Assembly: GCA_905215045.1 (NCBI GenBank) | Contig: CAJMOO010000001.1 | Location: 1-64,000, forward strand | From: an uncultured bacterium | GTDB taxonomy: Bacteria > Bacillota_A > Clostridia > Lachnospirales > Lachnospiraceae | Direction: 5' to 3' | DNA length: 64,000 bases | Shown here: positions 1 through 8,362 of the stretch, piece by piece | Position numbering within the stretch: position 1 is the first letter of the stretch | How the letters are laid out: every line of letters begins with the position of its first letter | Program-made: the position numbers and the translations under genes | Notes under the pieces: generated by a model | Told to the model about the DNA's origin: nothing | What the model saw: the letters and a program-made list of their open reading frames with translations, nothing else | Databases searched by the model: none

Positions 1-2
1 GC

Positions 3-224
3 TTAATGAAATATTTAAATATCGAACCAGGATCTGTTTCACCATTAGGCATTTTAAATGATAAAGAATGTGTGGTTCCAGTCTTTTTTGATGAAGATTT
101 GAAGGAATATGAATATATTGCAGTCCATCCAAATGATAATACAGCGACGATCTGGATGAAACTTGTGGACCTCTTAGATGTCATAAAGATGCATGGAAAT
201 CAAGTGAAATTTATCAATGTGTAA
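3..224 (+). CDS. YbaK/ProX-type prolyl-tRNA deacylase, C-terminal part (cut by window start)
   Basis: The frame is already open at the left edge, so only the last ~73 codons are here. The segment carries the pattern typical of the end of YbaK/EbsC/ProX editing domains: PGSVSP, then a GILNDKE stretch, then HPNDNTATI. Family members hydrolyse mis-charged aminoacyl-tRNA (Ala- or Cys-tRNAPro) in the cytoplasm. The internal ATG at 6 could start a 72-residue protein, but it lies inside the conserved PGSVSP region of the family, so I treat this as a truncated view of a longer gene rather than a small gene. The family assignment is from motif memory; the missing N-terminus cannot be judged. Confidence 0.75.
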   Translation, partial: LMKYLNIEPGSVSPLGILNDKECVVPVFFDEDLKEYEYIAVHPNDNTATIWMKLVDLLDVIKMHGNQVKFINV

Positions 225-274
225 TAAGTTTGTAACGAGCACTAATTTTTAAGAAGAAAAAAGCAGGAACGATT

Positions 275-1019
275 TTACCACTGAGAAACAAACTCCAAAG
301 TTTTAGTAAGTGAATCCAACCGGCATTTCAACCCAGCCTCTTTATTTTTTTCACGATCTCCCTTAAAGAGCTTCGTCTGCCCAAATTCCATCGGTACAAA
401 CATATGTCTACCATAATCATAGCTCAAATGCTGATAAGAATATGGGAAATCAAAATCTTTCAATCGTTTCATAATCTGCTCTGCTGCAATCTCCGAAGGC
501 CACATATTATCCATTTTAGAAGAAATAAGCAAAATAGGACCAGCCGTTTTCTCAACCTGAATGACTGCATCAGGATTAGGATTTTTAACAAGTGGAAGAT
601 AAAGATCATACATACTGACATCTCGTGTTCATAGGTGAAACAGCAATGACTGCATTGACAAGTTCAGGAAGAAGGCTTCCTGCAAGTAATGCAAGTTCTG
701 CGCCTTTTGAAATACCACAAAGACCTACTTTATGATATCCCATATCATGGAGTCGTTTGGCCGCTGCCCCAATAAAATCAACAGGAATACAAGAGAACTG
801 TTTCGGTAAATCTTCTCCGACCACATAAGCCAAAGCCAAAGTGGTAAGTCCCTGATCTTGAAAAACCTTTGCTAACACCTTAGATAATTCAATTCCACCA
901 TCACTTCCACTAAAACAGATCAGAGCTTTCCCTGGATATTTATCCTCCGATGGAAAAAATAATTCTCCATGAAATCCATCTGTTTTGACATGATAAGTAC
1001 GATTTCCTGTTTTTGACAT
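275..1019 (-). pseudogene. BAAT/acyl-CoA thioesterase-type alpha/beta hydrolase, frameshifted
   Basis: Two adjacent minus-strand frames together make one alpha/beta hydrolase. The N-terminal part (1019 to 606) contains the nucleophile elbow G-I-S-K-G and ends abruptly after SPMNTRCQYV. The C-terminal part (613 to 275), read one frame over, continues as T-R-D-V-S-M-Y-D-L and supplies the acid-containing SSKMDN and the catalytic-His GRHMF segments expected of the bile acid-CoA:amino acid N-acyltransferase/thioesterase C-terminal family. A single-base indel near 620-640 explains the split. The serine and histidine parts cannot end up in one chain, so the gene is probably inactive unless this is a sequencing error. 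A ribosome binding site (gaggaatt) lies just upstream of the start at 1019. Confidence 0.8.
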
Positions 1020-1223
1020 AACCCATAATTCCTCTCTGTATATTTTAGTTTGTTATATCTAATTATATCATAATTGCAAGAAGCTCAAAATGAGAAAAGT
1101 TTCATGTACAGAAAACAGACAAGATATAAAATTCGCATTAAAAATGAAAATATAACTATAAAAAAGATTCTAAACGAAGTAAAATAAATATACGAATTTT
1201 AGGAAAATACAGGAGGTTAATAT

Positions 1224-1901
1224 ATGACGGATATCGAAGAACAATTTAATTTGATTGCAAAGAGATATGATGAGAACCGAAGAAAATTCATACCTTGTTT
1301 TCATGATTATTATGAAGCTACGACAAAGATGATTCTTTCTAACATAGATTCGCCCAAAAGAGTTCTCGATTTAGGTGCAGGAACAGGATTACTTACATAT
1401 TATTGGTTCAAAGAATGTAAAACCGCAGATTATGTTCTTGTAGACATTGCAGATGAAATGTTAAATGTTTCCAGAAAGCGGTTCGCAGGGTTAGAAAATA
1501 TTCAGCATGAGATTTTAGATTATACAAAACAACTTCCAGAAGGAGAGTTTGATACGATCATATCTGCATTATCAATTCATCATTTAGATGAGGGACAGAA
1601 GACAGATTTATTTGAAAGAATTTATGAGAAACTTCCTGTGGGTGGAATATTTGTAAATTATGATCAATTTTGCGCAGGAACACAGACGATGAATCAATGG
1701 TTTGATTCTTATTGGGAGAAACAGTTATATCATAGCGGGTTGACAGATAGTGACATTGAGCAATGGAAAGAACGAAAGAAACTTGATAAAGAATGTTTGA
1801 TGGAAGAAGAAATAGAGATGCTGAAAAAATGTGGATTTTCAGATGTGAAATGCTTGTATTCTTATCATAAATTTTCGGTGATCGTGGCTGTGAAAAAATG
1901 A
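1224..1901 (+). CDS. class I SAM-dependent methyltransferase
   Basis: 225 residues. Motif I (VLDLGAGTG, about residues 48-56) and the acidic end of strand 2 (LVDIADEML) bind S-adenosylmethionine; IISALSIHHLD and the GGIFVNYDQF segment match later motifs of Methyltransf_11/25-like enzymes. The substrate cannot be inferred. The start is set by a strong AGGAGG seven bases before ATG. It stands alone between a convergent broken hydrolase and a terminator at 1912-1961, so it appears monocistronic. Confidence 0.85.
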   Translation: MTDIEEQFNLIAKRYDENRRKFIPCFHDYYEATTKMILSNIDSPKRVLDLGAGTGLLTYYWFKECKTADYVLVDIADEMLNVSRKRFAGLENIQHEILDYTKQLPEGEFDTIISALSIHHLDEGQKTDLFERIYEKLPVGGIFVNYDQFCAGTQTMNQWFDSYWEKQLYHSGLTDSDIEQWKERKKLDKECLMEEEIEMLKKCGFSDVKCLYSYHKFSVIVAVKK

Positions 1902-1911
1902 ATAAATAATA

Positions 1912-1961
1912 GAAAGTCATTGTAGTAATTTACTTTTGTAAAAATAGCAATGGCTTTTTTT
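1912..1961 (+). terminator. intrinsic terminator after the methyltransferase
   Basis: Arms AAAGTCATTG and CAATGGCTTT pair (one G-U wobble) across a ~29-nt loop and are followed by a run of T. It begins 11 nt after the methyltransferase stop. Confidence 0.65.
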
Positions 1962-2081
1962 CGTGTTGTTATGTACAAACTATGATAAACCTATAAATTA
2001 AACACATTCCCCTACATTTCCGCACTATTACAAAATACAAATTCCACATATACTTAAAGTATAAACAGGGAGATGTTTAAC

Positions 2082-2135
2082 ATGTCAGAAACTAAAATAA
2101 TTTCCAAACAAGAATCTTTAAAATGGGTACTTTGA
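2082..2135 (+). other. 17-codon leader-like ORF
   Basis: ATG at 2082 is preceded by AGGGAGATG and opens a 17-codon frame (MSETKIISK...) that ends 22 nt before the YoaP-like gene. It could be a leader peptide, the stump of a deleted gene, or chance. No function is implied. Confidence 0.2.
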
Positions 2136-2157
2136 GAGATAGAAAAGAGGATGAGAA

Positions 2158-2779
2158 ATGAATTATCTTAAAATCACAAAAAATAATATTGACAAAGAAC
2201 ATATTTGCTGTGCAATGTCCGGCAAACAGAGCCTTGTAAAAAAGGAATGGCTGAAGAAACGTTTTGAGGAAGGACTTGTTTTTTATCGAAGTGAAGAACG
2301 TGGAAAATGTTTTATTGAATACATTCCGGCAGAAAATGCATGGATGCCTATTATGGCAGATGAATATTTATATATTAACTGTTTGTGGGTATCAGGTTCC
2401 ATGAAAAAACACGAATATTCCAATAATTTATTAAATGAATGCATTCGTGATGCAAAGGAAAAGAGAAGAAAAGGTATCTGTATCCTGTCAGCAGAAGGAA
2501 GAAAACGTGAATTTCTATCAGATCCGAAATTTTTGAAATATAAAGGATTTATGACTGCAGATATTTCAGATTGTGGAATAAACCTTATGTATCTGCCACT
2601 AGATGATACTGCAAAAACACCTAAATTTAAAGAGTGTGCGAAACAGAGAAATGGCGCAAAATATACCTGCACCAGTTACGACATACGCATTGTTTCGGGA
2701 TGGAGAATTTGTAACACAAGGGATTCAATCAGATAAAAAGTTTTTGGCACTTGCTGGCGTAAATACAAAAGGCAAATAA
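2158..2779 (+). pseudogene. YoaP-type GNAT acetyltransferase gene with internal deletion and frameshift
   Basis: Residues 1-160 follow the GNAT half of YoaP-like proteins: a LYINCLWVSG strand, a helix with ECIRDAKEKRRKG, and LKYKGFM, ending at FKECAKQ. In the family a thioredoxin-like CPFT domain follows this point. Here the frame runs straight into unrelated sequence and stops at 2736, but a neighbouring frame from about 2652 to the stop at 2779 reads EMAQNIPAPVTTYALF then GEFVTQGI, which is the expected family C-terminus (AQNAPTPFTTY...-like). About 50-60 codons, including the cysteine motif, are therefore missing and the join is out of frame. The GNAT half may still be translated with a junk tail. 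Confidence 0.75.
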
Positions 2780-2806
2780 TATAACAGATTTGAAGGTGAT
2801 AAATGT

Positions 2807-3898
2807 ATGAATCATACAAATACAAGAAGAATTTATTTAGATAATATCCGCTGGGTCACAGTCTGCATCGTCGTAATCTATCATGTGATCTATATGTTCA
2901 ATGGCGTTCAGCCATTTGGAGTGATCGGAGCATTTGAAAAGCATCAGCTGCAAGATGCTTTTCAATATCTGGTATATCCATGGTTTATGGCATTGCTATT
3001 CGTCGTATCTGGTATGAGTTCCAGATATTATCTGGAAAGACATAACACAAAAGAATTTATCAAAGACAAGACACGTAAACTTCTGGTACCTTCAACGATC
3101 GGACTTTTTGTATTTCAGTGGATTCTTGGATATTATAATATGCAGATCAGTGGAAGTTTAAACAGCTTTCAGAAAGTGCCAGGAGTTATCAAATATGTGA
3201 TCATGGCGGTATCTGGTATTGGTGTATTATGGTACATACAAGTATTGTGGATTTTATCAATGTTGTTATTACTGGTAAGAAAAATCGAGAAGGATCATAT
3301 TTGGAATCTCGGAGAAAAAACACCCGTGTGGTTTTTATTACTTTTGACAATCGGTTTATATGGATCAGCACAGATTCTTAATACTCCGATCGTGACTGTT
3401 TATCGATTTGGAATTTATGGCTTCTGTTTTTTTACAGGATATTTTATATTTTCTCATGATGAAGTATTAGAACGATTAAGCAAGTGGTGGACAATCTTTA
3501 TGATCATGGCAGCAGGAACTTGTATATTTTACACAGTACATTATTTTGGAGAAAATTATGCAGTAGAGCCAGTGATCAATAATGTGGCTGCCTGCGTATA
3601 TTGTTGGTTTGCAATTCTTGCGATTTTAGCTGTCATGAAAAAATATGGTAACTGGAAAAACAAAGCAGTTCAATGGATGGTGCAAAAATCTTGGGGAATT
3701 TATGTATTTCATTATTTGCCACTAGCGATGACCGCTTATTATTTAAATAAATTTGAACTAAAACTTTCAGCATTTATTGTATATTTGTTCGTTGGTATCA
3801 GTGCATTTGCAGGTGCATTGCTTTTAAATGAAACGATCAGCCGGATACCGATCATTCGTTGGTGTGTACTTGGAATACAGAAAAATAAAAATATATAA
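2807..3898 (+). CDS. membrane acyltransferase, acyltransferase-3 family
   Basis: 363 residues with about ten hydrophobic segments. The N-terminus (RRIYLDNIRW, then VVIYHVIYMF) has the R/D-N-x-R and buried H characteristic of acyltransferase-3 proteins, which move acyl groups onto extracytoplasmic sugars or other acceptors; R-Y-Y-L-E-R followed by FIKDKTRKLLVPS matches the conserved cytoplasmic loop. The acceptor is unknown. The start follows AAGGTGAT at good spacing. It is 27 nt downstream of the broken YoaP gene and could share its transcript. Confidence 0.85.
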   Translation: MNHTNTRRIYLDNIRWVTVCIVVIYHVIYMFNGVQPFGVIGAFEKHQLQDAFQYLVYPWFMALLFVVSGMSSRYYLERHNTKEFIKDKTRKLLVPSTIGLFVFQWILGYYNMQISGSLNSFQKVPGVIKYVIMAVSGIGVLWYIQVLWILSMLLLLVRKIEKDHIWNLGEKTPVWFLLLLTIGLYGSAQILNTPIVTVYRFGIYGFCFFTGYFIFSHDEVLERLSKWWTIFMIMAAGTCIFYTVHYFGENYAVEPVINNVAACVYCWFAILAILAVMKKYGNWKNKAVQWMVQKSWGIYVFHYLPLAMTAYYLNKFELKLSAFIVYLFVGISAFAGALLLNETISRIPIIRWCVLGIQKNKNI

Positions 3899-3987
3899 AA
3901 CTTTTTAAGTCTTTTGTTTGTCTGTGTATTAAAGGAAGCAAAATCAAAGAAATTCCTTCAGAGATATATAAGAAGGGTGGCATAAAA

Positions 3988-4350
3988 ATGGGATTACCTT
4001 ATGAAAAACAGATTCTTAAGCTTTTGCAGGAACTTTCTCATTATCAGATAGTGATGAGACACTGCAGACAGGAAAAAGCAAAATACACGGACGAGATTGA
4101 GAAGACATGCAGTGAGATTGAACTTGCAGTGCATAAAATGCAAGAAAAACAGCAAGAAGCACTTTCACAGTGGAGAAAAATTAATGAACAGGAAAGATGG
4201 ACAATTATTTTTTCGATTACAGAAGGAATTGAAAAAATGACAGAACTTGCACGACAAAAGGGATGCAGTGCAATGGGATATTATCTAGAATTTATAATTA
4301 TGGAAGAAATTCTGGAACTTCTGGATCAGCCAGAAATTTGTATGAAATAA
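3988..4350 (+). CDS. hypothetical helical protein
   Basis: 120 residues, preceded by a good RBS (GAAGGGTGG). Residues 1-60 are charged and helical, with heptad-like spacing (KQILKLLQELSHYQ, then a K/E-rich stretch), suggesting a short coiled coil; the C-terminus has a hydrophobic helix ending in EEILELLDQPE. No signal peptide, no metal motif. I do not recognise a family. Codon use resembles the neighbours, so it is probably a real gene. Confidence 0.55.
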   Translation: MGLPYEKQILKLLQELSHYQIVMRHCRQEKAKYTDEIEKTCSEIELAVHKMQEKQQEALSQWRKINEQERWTIIFSITEGIEKMTELARQKGCSAMGYYLEFIIMEEILELLDQPEICMK

Positions 4351-4397
4351 TAATGGATCTAACACTAATATAGCCAATGCAAAAAAGGGGTTTATCC

Positions 4398-4535
4398 ATG
4401 GACGATATTCTCTGTTTGCTATATTCCAAGAGTTGCACACGGTGTATCTATCGAGAAGCGTTAGTACCAGCATATATTCAATGGTTAAACGGAATTTCTA
4501 AATACCATATGGATGATCAAAAATGTTATAAATAA
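4398..4535 (+). CDS. small cysteine-containing protein, 45 aa
   Basis: ATG 4398 has AAAAAAGGGG seven nt upstream. The 45-residue frame begins MDDILCLLYS and contains C-T-R-C-I-Y-R-E (Cys13, Cys16) plus Cys6 and Cys43, an arrangement that could hold a metal or a disulfide. It lies 47 nt downstream of the helical hypothetical gene on the same strand. No family recognised; the evidence is RBS and cysteine pattern only. Confidence 0.4.
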   Translation: MDDILCLLYSKSCTRCIYREALVPAYIQWLNGISKYHMDDQKCYK

Positions 4536-4577
4536 AAATAAATGGACAATTTAATTATTGAAAAGGACTAAAATCTA

Positions 4578-4617
4578 AAGAACCAGATGTGTGTAGTGGA
4601 TGCATCTGGTTCTTTTT
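4578..4617. terminator. bidirectional terminator
   Basis: AAGAACCAGATG pairs perfectly with CATCTGGTTCTT across an 11-nt loop. T-runs on the plus side and the upstream A-rich side let it serve both the plus-strand small genes and the convergent yitT-type gene. Confidence 0.8.
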
Positions 4618-4630
4618 AACATTTTATCTT

Positions 4631-5512
4631 TTATTGTTCCGTCTGGTTCATAGGAAAGACATCGGCAACTTCACTAATAACAATATATGCCTTTGGATCA
4701 ATCTTGCGGATAATATTTTTCATCGTAGTAATCTGGAATCGGTTAAGGATAAAATAAATCATCGTTTTATCTTCACCAGAATAACCGCCACGGGCAGCGA
4801 GCCTTGTCATTCCTGTCTGGAATTCATCGGATAAGGCATTACAGATATCGTCTGCCTGATCGGTTACAATGATCGCACATTTTGAACGGTCAAATCCTTC
4901 AATGATAAAGTCAATTGCTTTAATTGCTGCCATATAAGTAACAATAGAATAAAGAGGAAGGATCCAACTTTGCAGGCAAAAACCACAGATGGTATAGAGA
5001 ATCACATTATAAACCATAACAAAAGCACCAACAGAGATTCCAATCCGTTTTGCAAAGATAACAGCTAAAACTTCAATTCCATCCATAGCTCCGCCAAATC
5101 GAAGAGAAAATCCACTGGCTGTTCCCGTGATCAAACCACCAAACAAGGAACAAAGAAGAAGATCTGTTCCAGCAAGTGGAGAAGCGATGCTCACATTGAT
5201 CGGAAGAACATCTTCGATCAGCCATGCAAAGATGGAATAGATAACAACTGTATAAATCGCATAAATAGTAAAAACAGGGCCTTGTTTCTTTAATCCATAT
5301 AAGAAAAGTGGGATATTTAAAATTAATAAAAACAGGGAAAGTGAAAAAGTGGAAGGTGTTAACTGCCCAAGAAGCATAGAAGTTCCAGAAATTCCAGTAT
5401 CATATAATTTTACTGGCGCAAGAAAGATGGTTACTCCAATTGCATTGATGATACCAGCGAAGGTAAGAACCAAAAAGTTTCGTTGTTCAAAGTCAGATAA
5501 AGATAGTTTCAT
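4631..5512 (-). CDS. YitT family membrane protein (DUF161 + DUF2179)
   Basis: 293 residues. Five or six transmembrane segments in the first ~200 residues include the repeated glycine-rich pattern (DTGISGTSMLLGQ; RFGGAMDGIEVLAVIF) of YitT/DUF161 proteins, and the C-terminal ~90 residues form the soluble DUF2179 domain (IIVTDQADDICNAL ... GMTRLAARGGYSGEDKTMI). The domain resembles PII/ACT-like folds; the transported substrate is unknown. RBS AAGGAGGC precedes the start. It is monocistronic and convergent with the small genes at 4.0-4.5 kb. Confidence 0.9.
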   Translation of the reverse strand: MKLSLSDFEQRNFLVLTFAGIINAIGVTIFLAPVKLYDTGISGTSMLLGQLTPSTFSLSLFLLILNIPLFLYGLKKQGPVFTIYAIYTVVIYSIFAWLIEDVLPINVSIASPLAGTDLLLCSLFGGLITGTASGFSLRFGGAMDGIEVLAVIFAKRIGISVGAFVMVYNVILYTICGFCLQSWILPLYSIVTYMAAIKAIDFIIEGFDRSKCAIIVTDQADDICNALSDEFQTGMTRLAARGGYSGEDKTMIYFILNRFQITTMKNIIRKIDPKAYIVISEVADVFPMNQTEQ

Positions 5513-5690
5513 GATTAGCCGCCTCCTTTGATGTCTATAAATTATAATAATAGATTAACACAATTTCTTGATAGTGGCAAAATGGAGATAGATAAAGATA
5601 CAAAATTGAAGCCAAGCTGTCTTTATGATACACTTTAAATAAAGCTTACGAATTGATTCAACTGGCATTTTTATACCCCACCATTCGATG

Positions 5691-5730
5691 TATAATAAAA
5701 ACAACAAATAACCAGGTCAAAGAAAGGACC
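5691..5730 (+). promoter_or_regulatory. likely -10 box and hairpin-borne RBS of the Wadjet operon
   Basis: TATAAT at 5691-5696 lies about 40 nt before the first jet gene; no convincing -35 is visible 16-18 nt upstream. The SD (AAAGGA, 5723-5728) sits between arms AGGTC and GACCT, so a small hairpin places part of it in its loop. The 219-nt gap between the yitT-type gene and jetA otherwise shows nothing. Confidence 0.35.
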
Positions 5731-5737
5731 TTTGCAT

Positions 5738-7219
5738 ATGAAGATGAATGAAAAATTAATAAAACCACTAACTGAAACGAAATATCTAAATGTAGACAAT
5801 ACCGATAGATATCGTCCAATCATCCGTCTCTTCTATCTGGAATATGAAAAACTAAGATACTGGATGTATCCAGAAGAAGTCTTTGAAGAACTTCATAAAG
5901 AAGAATACTTTAAAGATTACACGGAAGAACAATGCAGGCAGGATTTAGAAGCTTTAAAGAACTGGGGAAATCTTTCTGCAATTCAAGATACGAAAAGGGT
6001 CAACTCCATTGAGGAATTTAAGAATAAGAAGTACAGATACCAATTGACAGATTATTCCGTAGAGATTGAACGTATGGTGGTAAGACTTGAGAATCTTTCC
6101 ATTGAAGGAGCATCTCTAGAACCAACATTATTAGAAAAGATTCGAATGAGTTTCTCTGAAATTCCAGAAATTTTAAATGAAGATGACGAACATTTACATG
6201 GATGGTGGGAAAGTTTAAATTCCGATTTTAAGAGGCTGAATCAGAATTATCAGGATTATATGCGTGATCTAAATAGTATGAAAGCAGAAGAGATGATGAA
6301 AACAAAAGCATTTCTTATGTTTAAAGATCATTTGATCGAATATCTTAGAAGTTTTGTAAAGAGTCTTCAATTGAATGCCACGAATATCGAACAACTTCTG
6401 TCAAAGTTATCCAAAGAGCAGGTTCAAATGATTCAGGAACGTTTAACGGAATATGAATTTTCAATTCCAAGAATTGATGTAGAAGTGACAAAGGAACAAT
6501 TATGGGATAAGATTCATGGGCGTTGGAGAAGTATTGAAAATTGGTTTTTAGGAACTGCGGGAGCAGGATCAGAAGCGGGAAAAGTATTTGACACAACGAA
6601 TGAGATCATTCGAAGAATCACAAGATATGCAACACGTATCAGTGAGCAGAATCATAGTGGTGCGAACAGAAGAGAAGAATATGCGAAGATTGCAAGGTTA
6701 TTTTGGAATTGTAAGACGATAGAAGAAGCACACAGATTGTCAGCGGTTGTATTTGGAATTGAAAAGCCATTACATTTAAAGGGCGATATCAAAAGGGATA
6801 CAGAAAGCATTAATAGTGGAGTATATGAAGAACCCCCAGCAATGTTTACTGTTGTTCCAAGAGTTCGAACGTATCGTGAGAAGTCTGAACGGAAGGGTAT
6901 CATATATCGAACCAAAGAAAAAGAGCAGATGAGAAGAGAAAATTTAAAGAAACTAAAACGTCAGCAAGAACTTCTAGACAGTTATGTGAAAGGTAATCGT
7001 TTGGAATTCGCTACACTTCCAGAGATTGAACCATATGTTAGAGATACTTTTTTGATGTGGTTGTCAAAAGCATTAGAACGCAAAGAACAAAAAGCAAAAA
7101 CGGAAGATGGAAGAACATACTATATTGAAAAGCCACAACATGATCAAAGATGTCTACTCAAATGCAGTGACGGAACATTTGAGATGCCGGCATACACAAT
7201 TGTATTTCATGAGGAGTGA
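5738..7219 (+). CDS. jetA: Wadjet protein JetA (kleisin-like subunit)
   Basis: 493 residues. It is the first gene of a four-gene set whose later members are an SMC-like ATPase and a Toprim-type nuclease subunit, the defining order of Wadjet. JetA proteins are MukF-like kleisins that bridge the SMC heads. Seen here: an N-terminal acidic/aromatic region that could form winged helices (IRLFYLEYEKLRYWMYPEE), a long helical middle, and a basic C-terminus. Length and the pairing with a ~380-residue JetB point to the type II form (the DUF5716/DUF6063 pair), an inference. ATG 5738 is preferred over TTG 5732 because AAAGGA then lies 9 nt upstream. Confidence 0.85.
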   Translation: MKMNEKLIKPLTETKYLNVDNTDRYRPIIRLFYLEYEKLRYWMYPEEVFEELHKEEYFKDYTEEQCRQDLEALKNWGNLSAIQDTKRVNSIEEFKNKKYRYQLTDYSVEIERMVVRLENLSIEGASLEPTLLEKIRMSFSEIPEILNEDDEHLHGWWESLNSDFKRLNQNYQDYMRDLNSMKAEEMMKTKAFLMFKDHLIEYLRSFVKSLQLNATNIEQLLSKLSKEQVQMIQERLTEYEFSIPRIDVEVTKEQLWDKIHGRWRSIENWFLGTAGAGSEAGKVFDTTNEIIRRITRYATRISEQNHSGANRREEYAKIARLFWNCKTIEEAHRLSAVVFGIEKPLHLKGDIKRDTESINSGVYEEPPAMFTVVPRVRTYREKSERKGIIYRTKEKEQMRRENLKKLKRQQELLDSYVKGNRLEFATLPEIEPYVRDTFLMWLSKALERKEQKAKTEDGRTYYIEKPQHDQRCLLKCSDGTFEMPAYTIVFHEE

Positions 7220-7225
7220 TCACAT

Positions 7226-8362
7226 ATGAAACCACTGGAAGTATTATTAAGCAAACGATGGATTTTAAAGAACAGAGACAAAGAATTATACTATCAACTG
7301 AAAGATGAAATTGGGAAAAGCAGAGATTTTTTGACGGAAAAACTTGGATATCAGGCAATCGTAACGCCGAATCTTATAAAATTAGAAAAGATACCAGCTT
7401 ATGCACAAAACTGGATGGGAATTCAGGAATTTTCAGATCATTTAGAATATATTTTCTTATGCATGATCTTGATGTTTTTGGAGGAACGTGATTCAGGGGA
7501 ACAGTTTGTTTTATCTATGTTAACAGAATATATTCAGGGAAATATAAAAGAAGAGCAGATTGACTGGACGATTTACAATTATCGAAGACATCTTGTAAAG
7601 GTTATGAAATATTGCGTCAAAGTTGGAATATTGGAGATTGATGATGGAAGTGAAGACAACTTTATGAAAAGTGATGAGGGAGAAGTTTTATATCAAAATA
7701 CGGGAGCATCCAGATATTTTATGAAGAATTTTTCTCGTGATATTTCTGATTATCAAAAGCAGGAAGATTTCTTAAAAGAAGAATGGATCGGGATGAACGA
7801 AGATCGAGGAATTATAAGGAGACAAAGAGTGTATCGTTCTCTTTTGATGTCACCGGGAATTTATTTAAATGATGATACGGAAGAAGATTTTGCTTATGTC
7901 AGACATTATCGTGGTATGATTCAGGAAGAATTGGATCGATTTTTTGATTGTGAACTGCAGGTGCATAAGACAAGTGCATTTTTGGTCATGGGAGAAGATA
8001 GTAATTTAGGAAAATCATTTCCAGAAGAAAATACGTTATCAGATATCGTATTATTATGGTGCGGGTTATTTCGGCAGAAGATTAATGATGGAGATATTGA
8101 AGTTCCGGTTGGAGAAGATATTGTCATTTCAACACAGCAGTTTGTTGCAATATCAGAAGAATGTAAAAGAAGATACGGTAATGGCTGGATTAAAACATAC
8201 AGAGAGATGACGATGGGAGAATTTTGTAACAAGTTAAAAGAATATATGATTATTATGGAAATGATCAAAGAAATATACGACCAGATTATGATCTATCCGA
8301 TTGTTGGGAAAGTAGAAGGATGTTATCCAAAGGATTTTAAGGGCGGTGAAGCAAATGAATAA
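7226..8362 (+). CDS. jetB: Wadjet protein JetB (KITE-like subunit)
   Basis: 378 residues, starting 6 nt after jetA with its own GAGGAGTGATC. JetB proteins are MukE-like winged-helix subunits that bind the kleisin. The visible chain is acidic and helical without catalytic motifs; the middle segment (YRRHLVKVMKYCVKVGILEIDDGSEDNF) looks like a winged helix with an inserted acidic wing, as in DUF6063/DUF4194-type proteins. The identification rests mainly on position between JetA and the SMC gene. Its last codons overlap the start of jetC (ATGAATAA). Confidence 0.82.
   Translation: MKPLEVLLSKRWILKNRDKELYYQLKDEIGKSRDFLTEKLGYQAIVTPNLIKLEKIPAYAQNWMGIQEFSDHLEYIFLCMILMFLEERDSGEQFVLSMLTEYIQGNIKEEQIDWTIYNYRRHLVKVMKYCVKVGILEIDDGSEDNFMKSDEGEVLYQNTGASRYFMKNFSRDISDYQKQEDFLKEEWIGMNEDRGIIRRQRVYRSLLMSPGIYLNDDTEEDFAYVRHYRGMIQEELDRFFDCELQVHKTSAFLVMGEDSNLGKSFPEENTLSDIVLLWCGLFRQKINDGDIEVPVGEDIVISTQQFVAISEECKRRYGNGWIKTYREMTMGEFCNKLKEYMIIMEMIKEIYDQIMIYPIVGKVEGCYPKDFKGGEANE

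Noticed and set aside
4285..4473. 62-residue minus-strand frame
   Set aside because: It is antisense to the helical hypothetical gene and the small cysteine protein, with no RBS.
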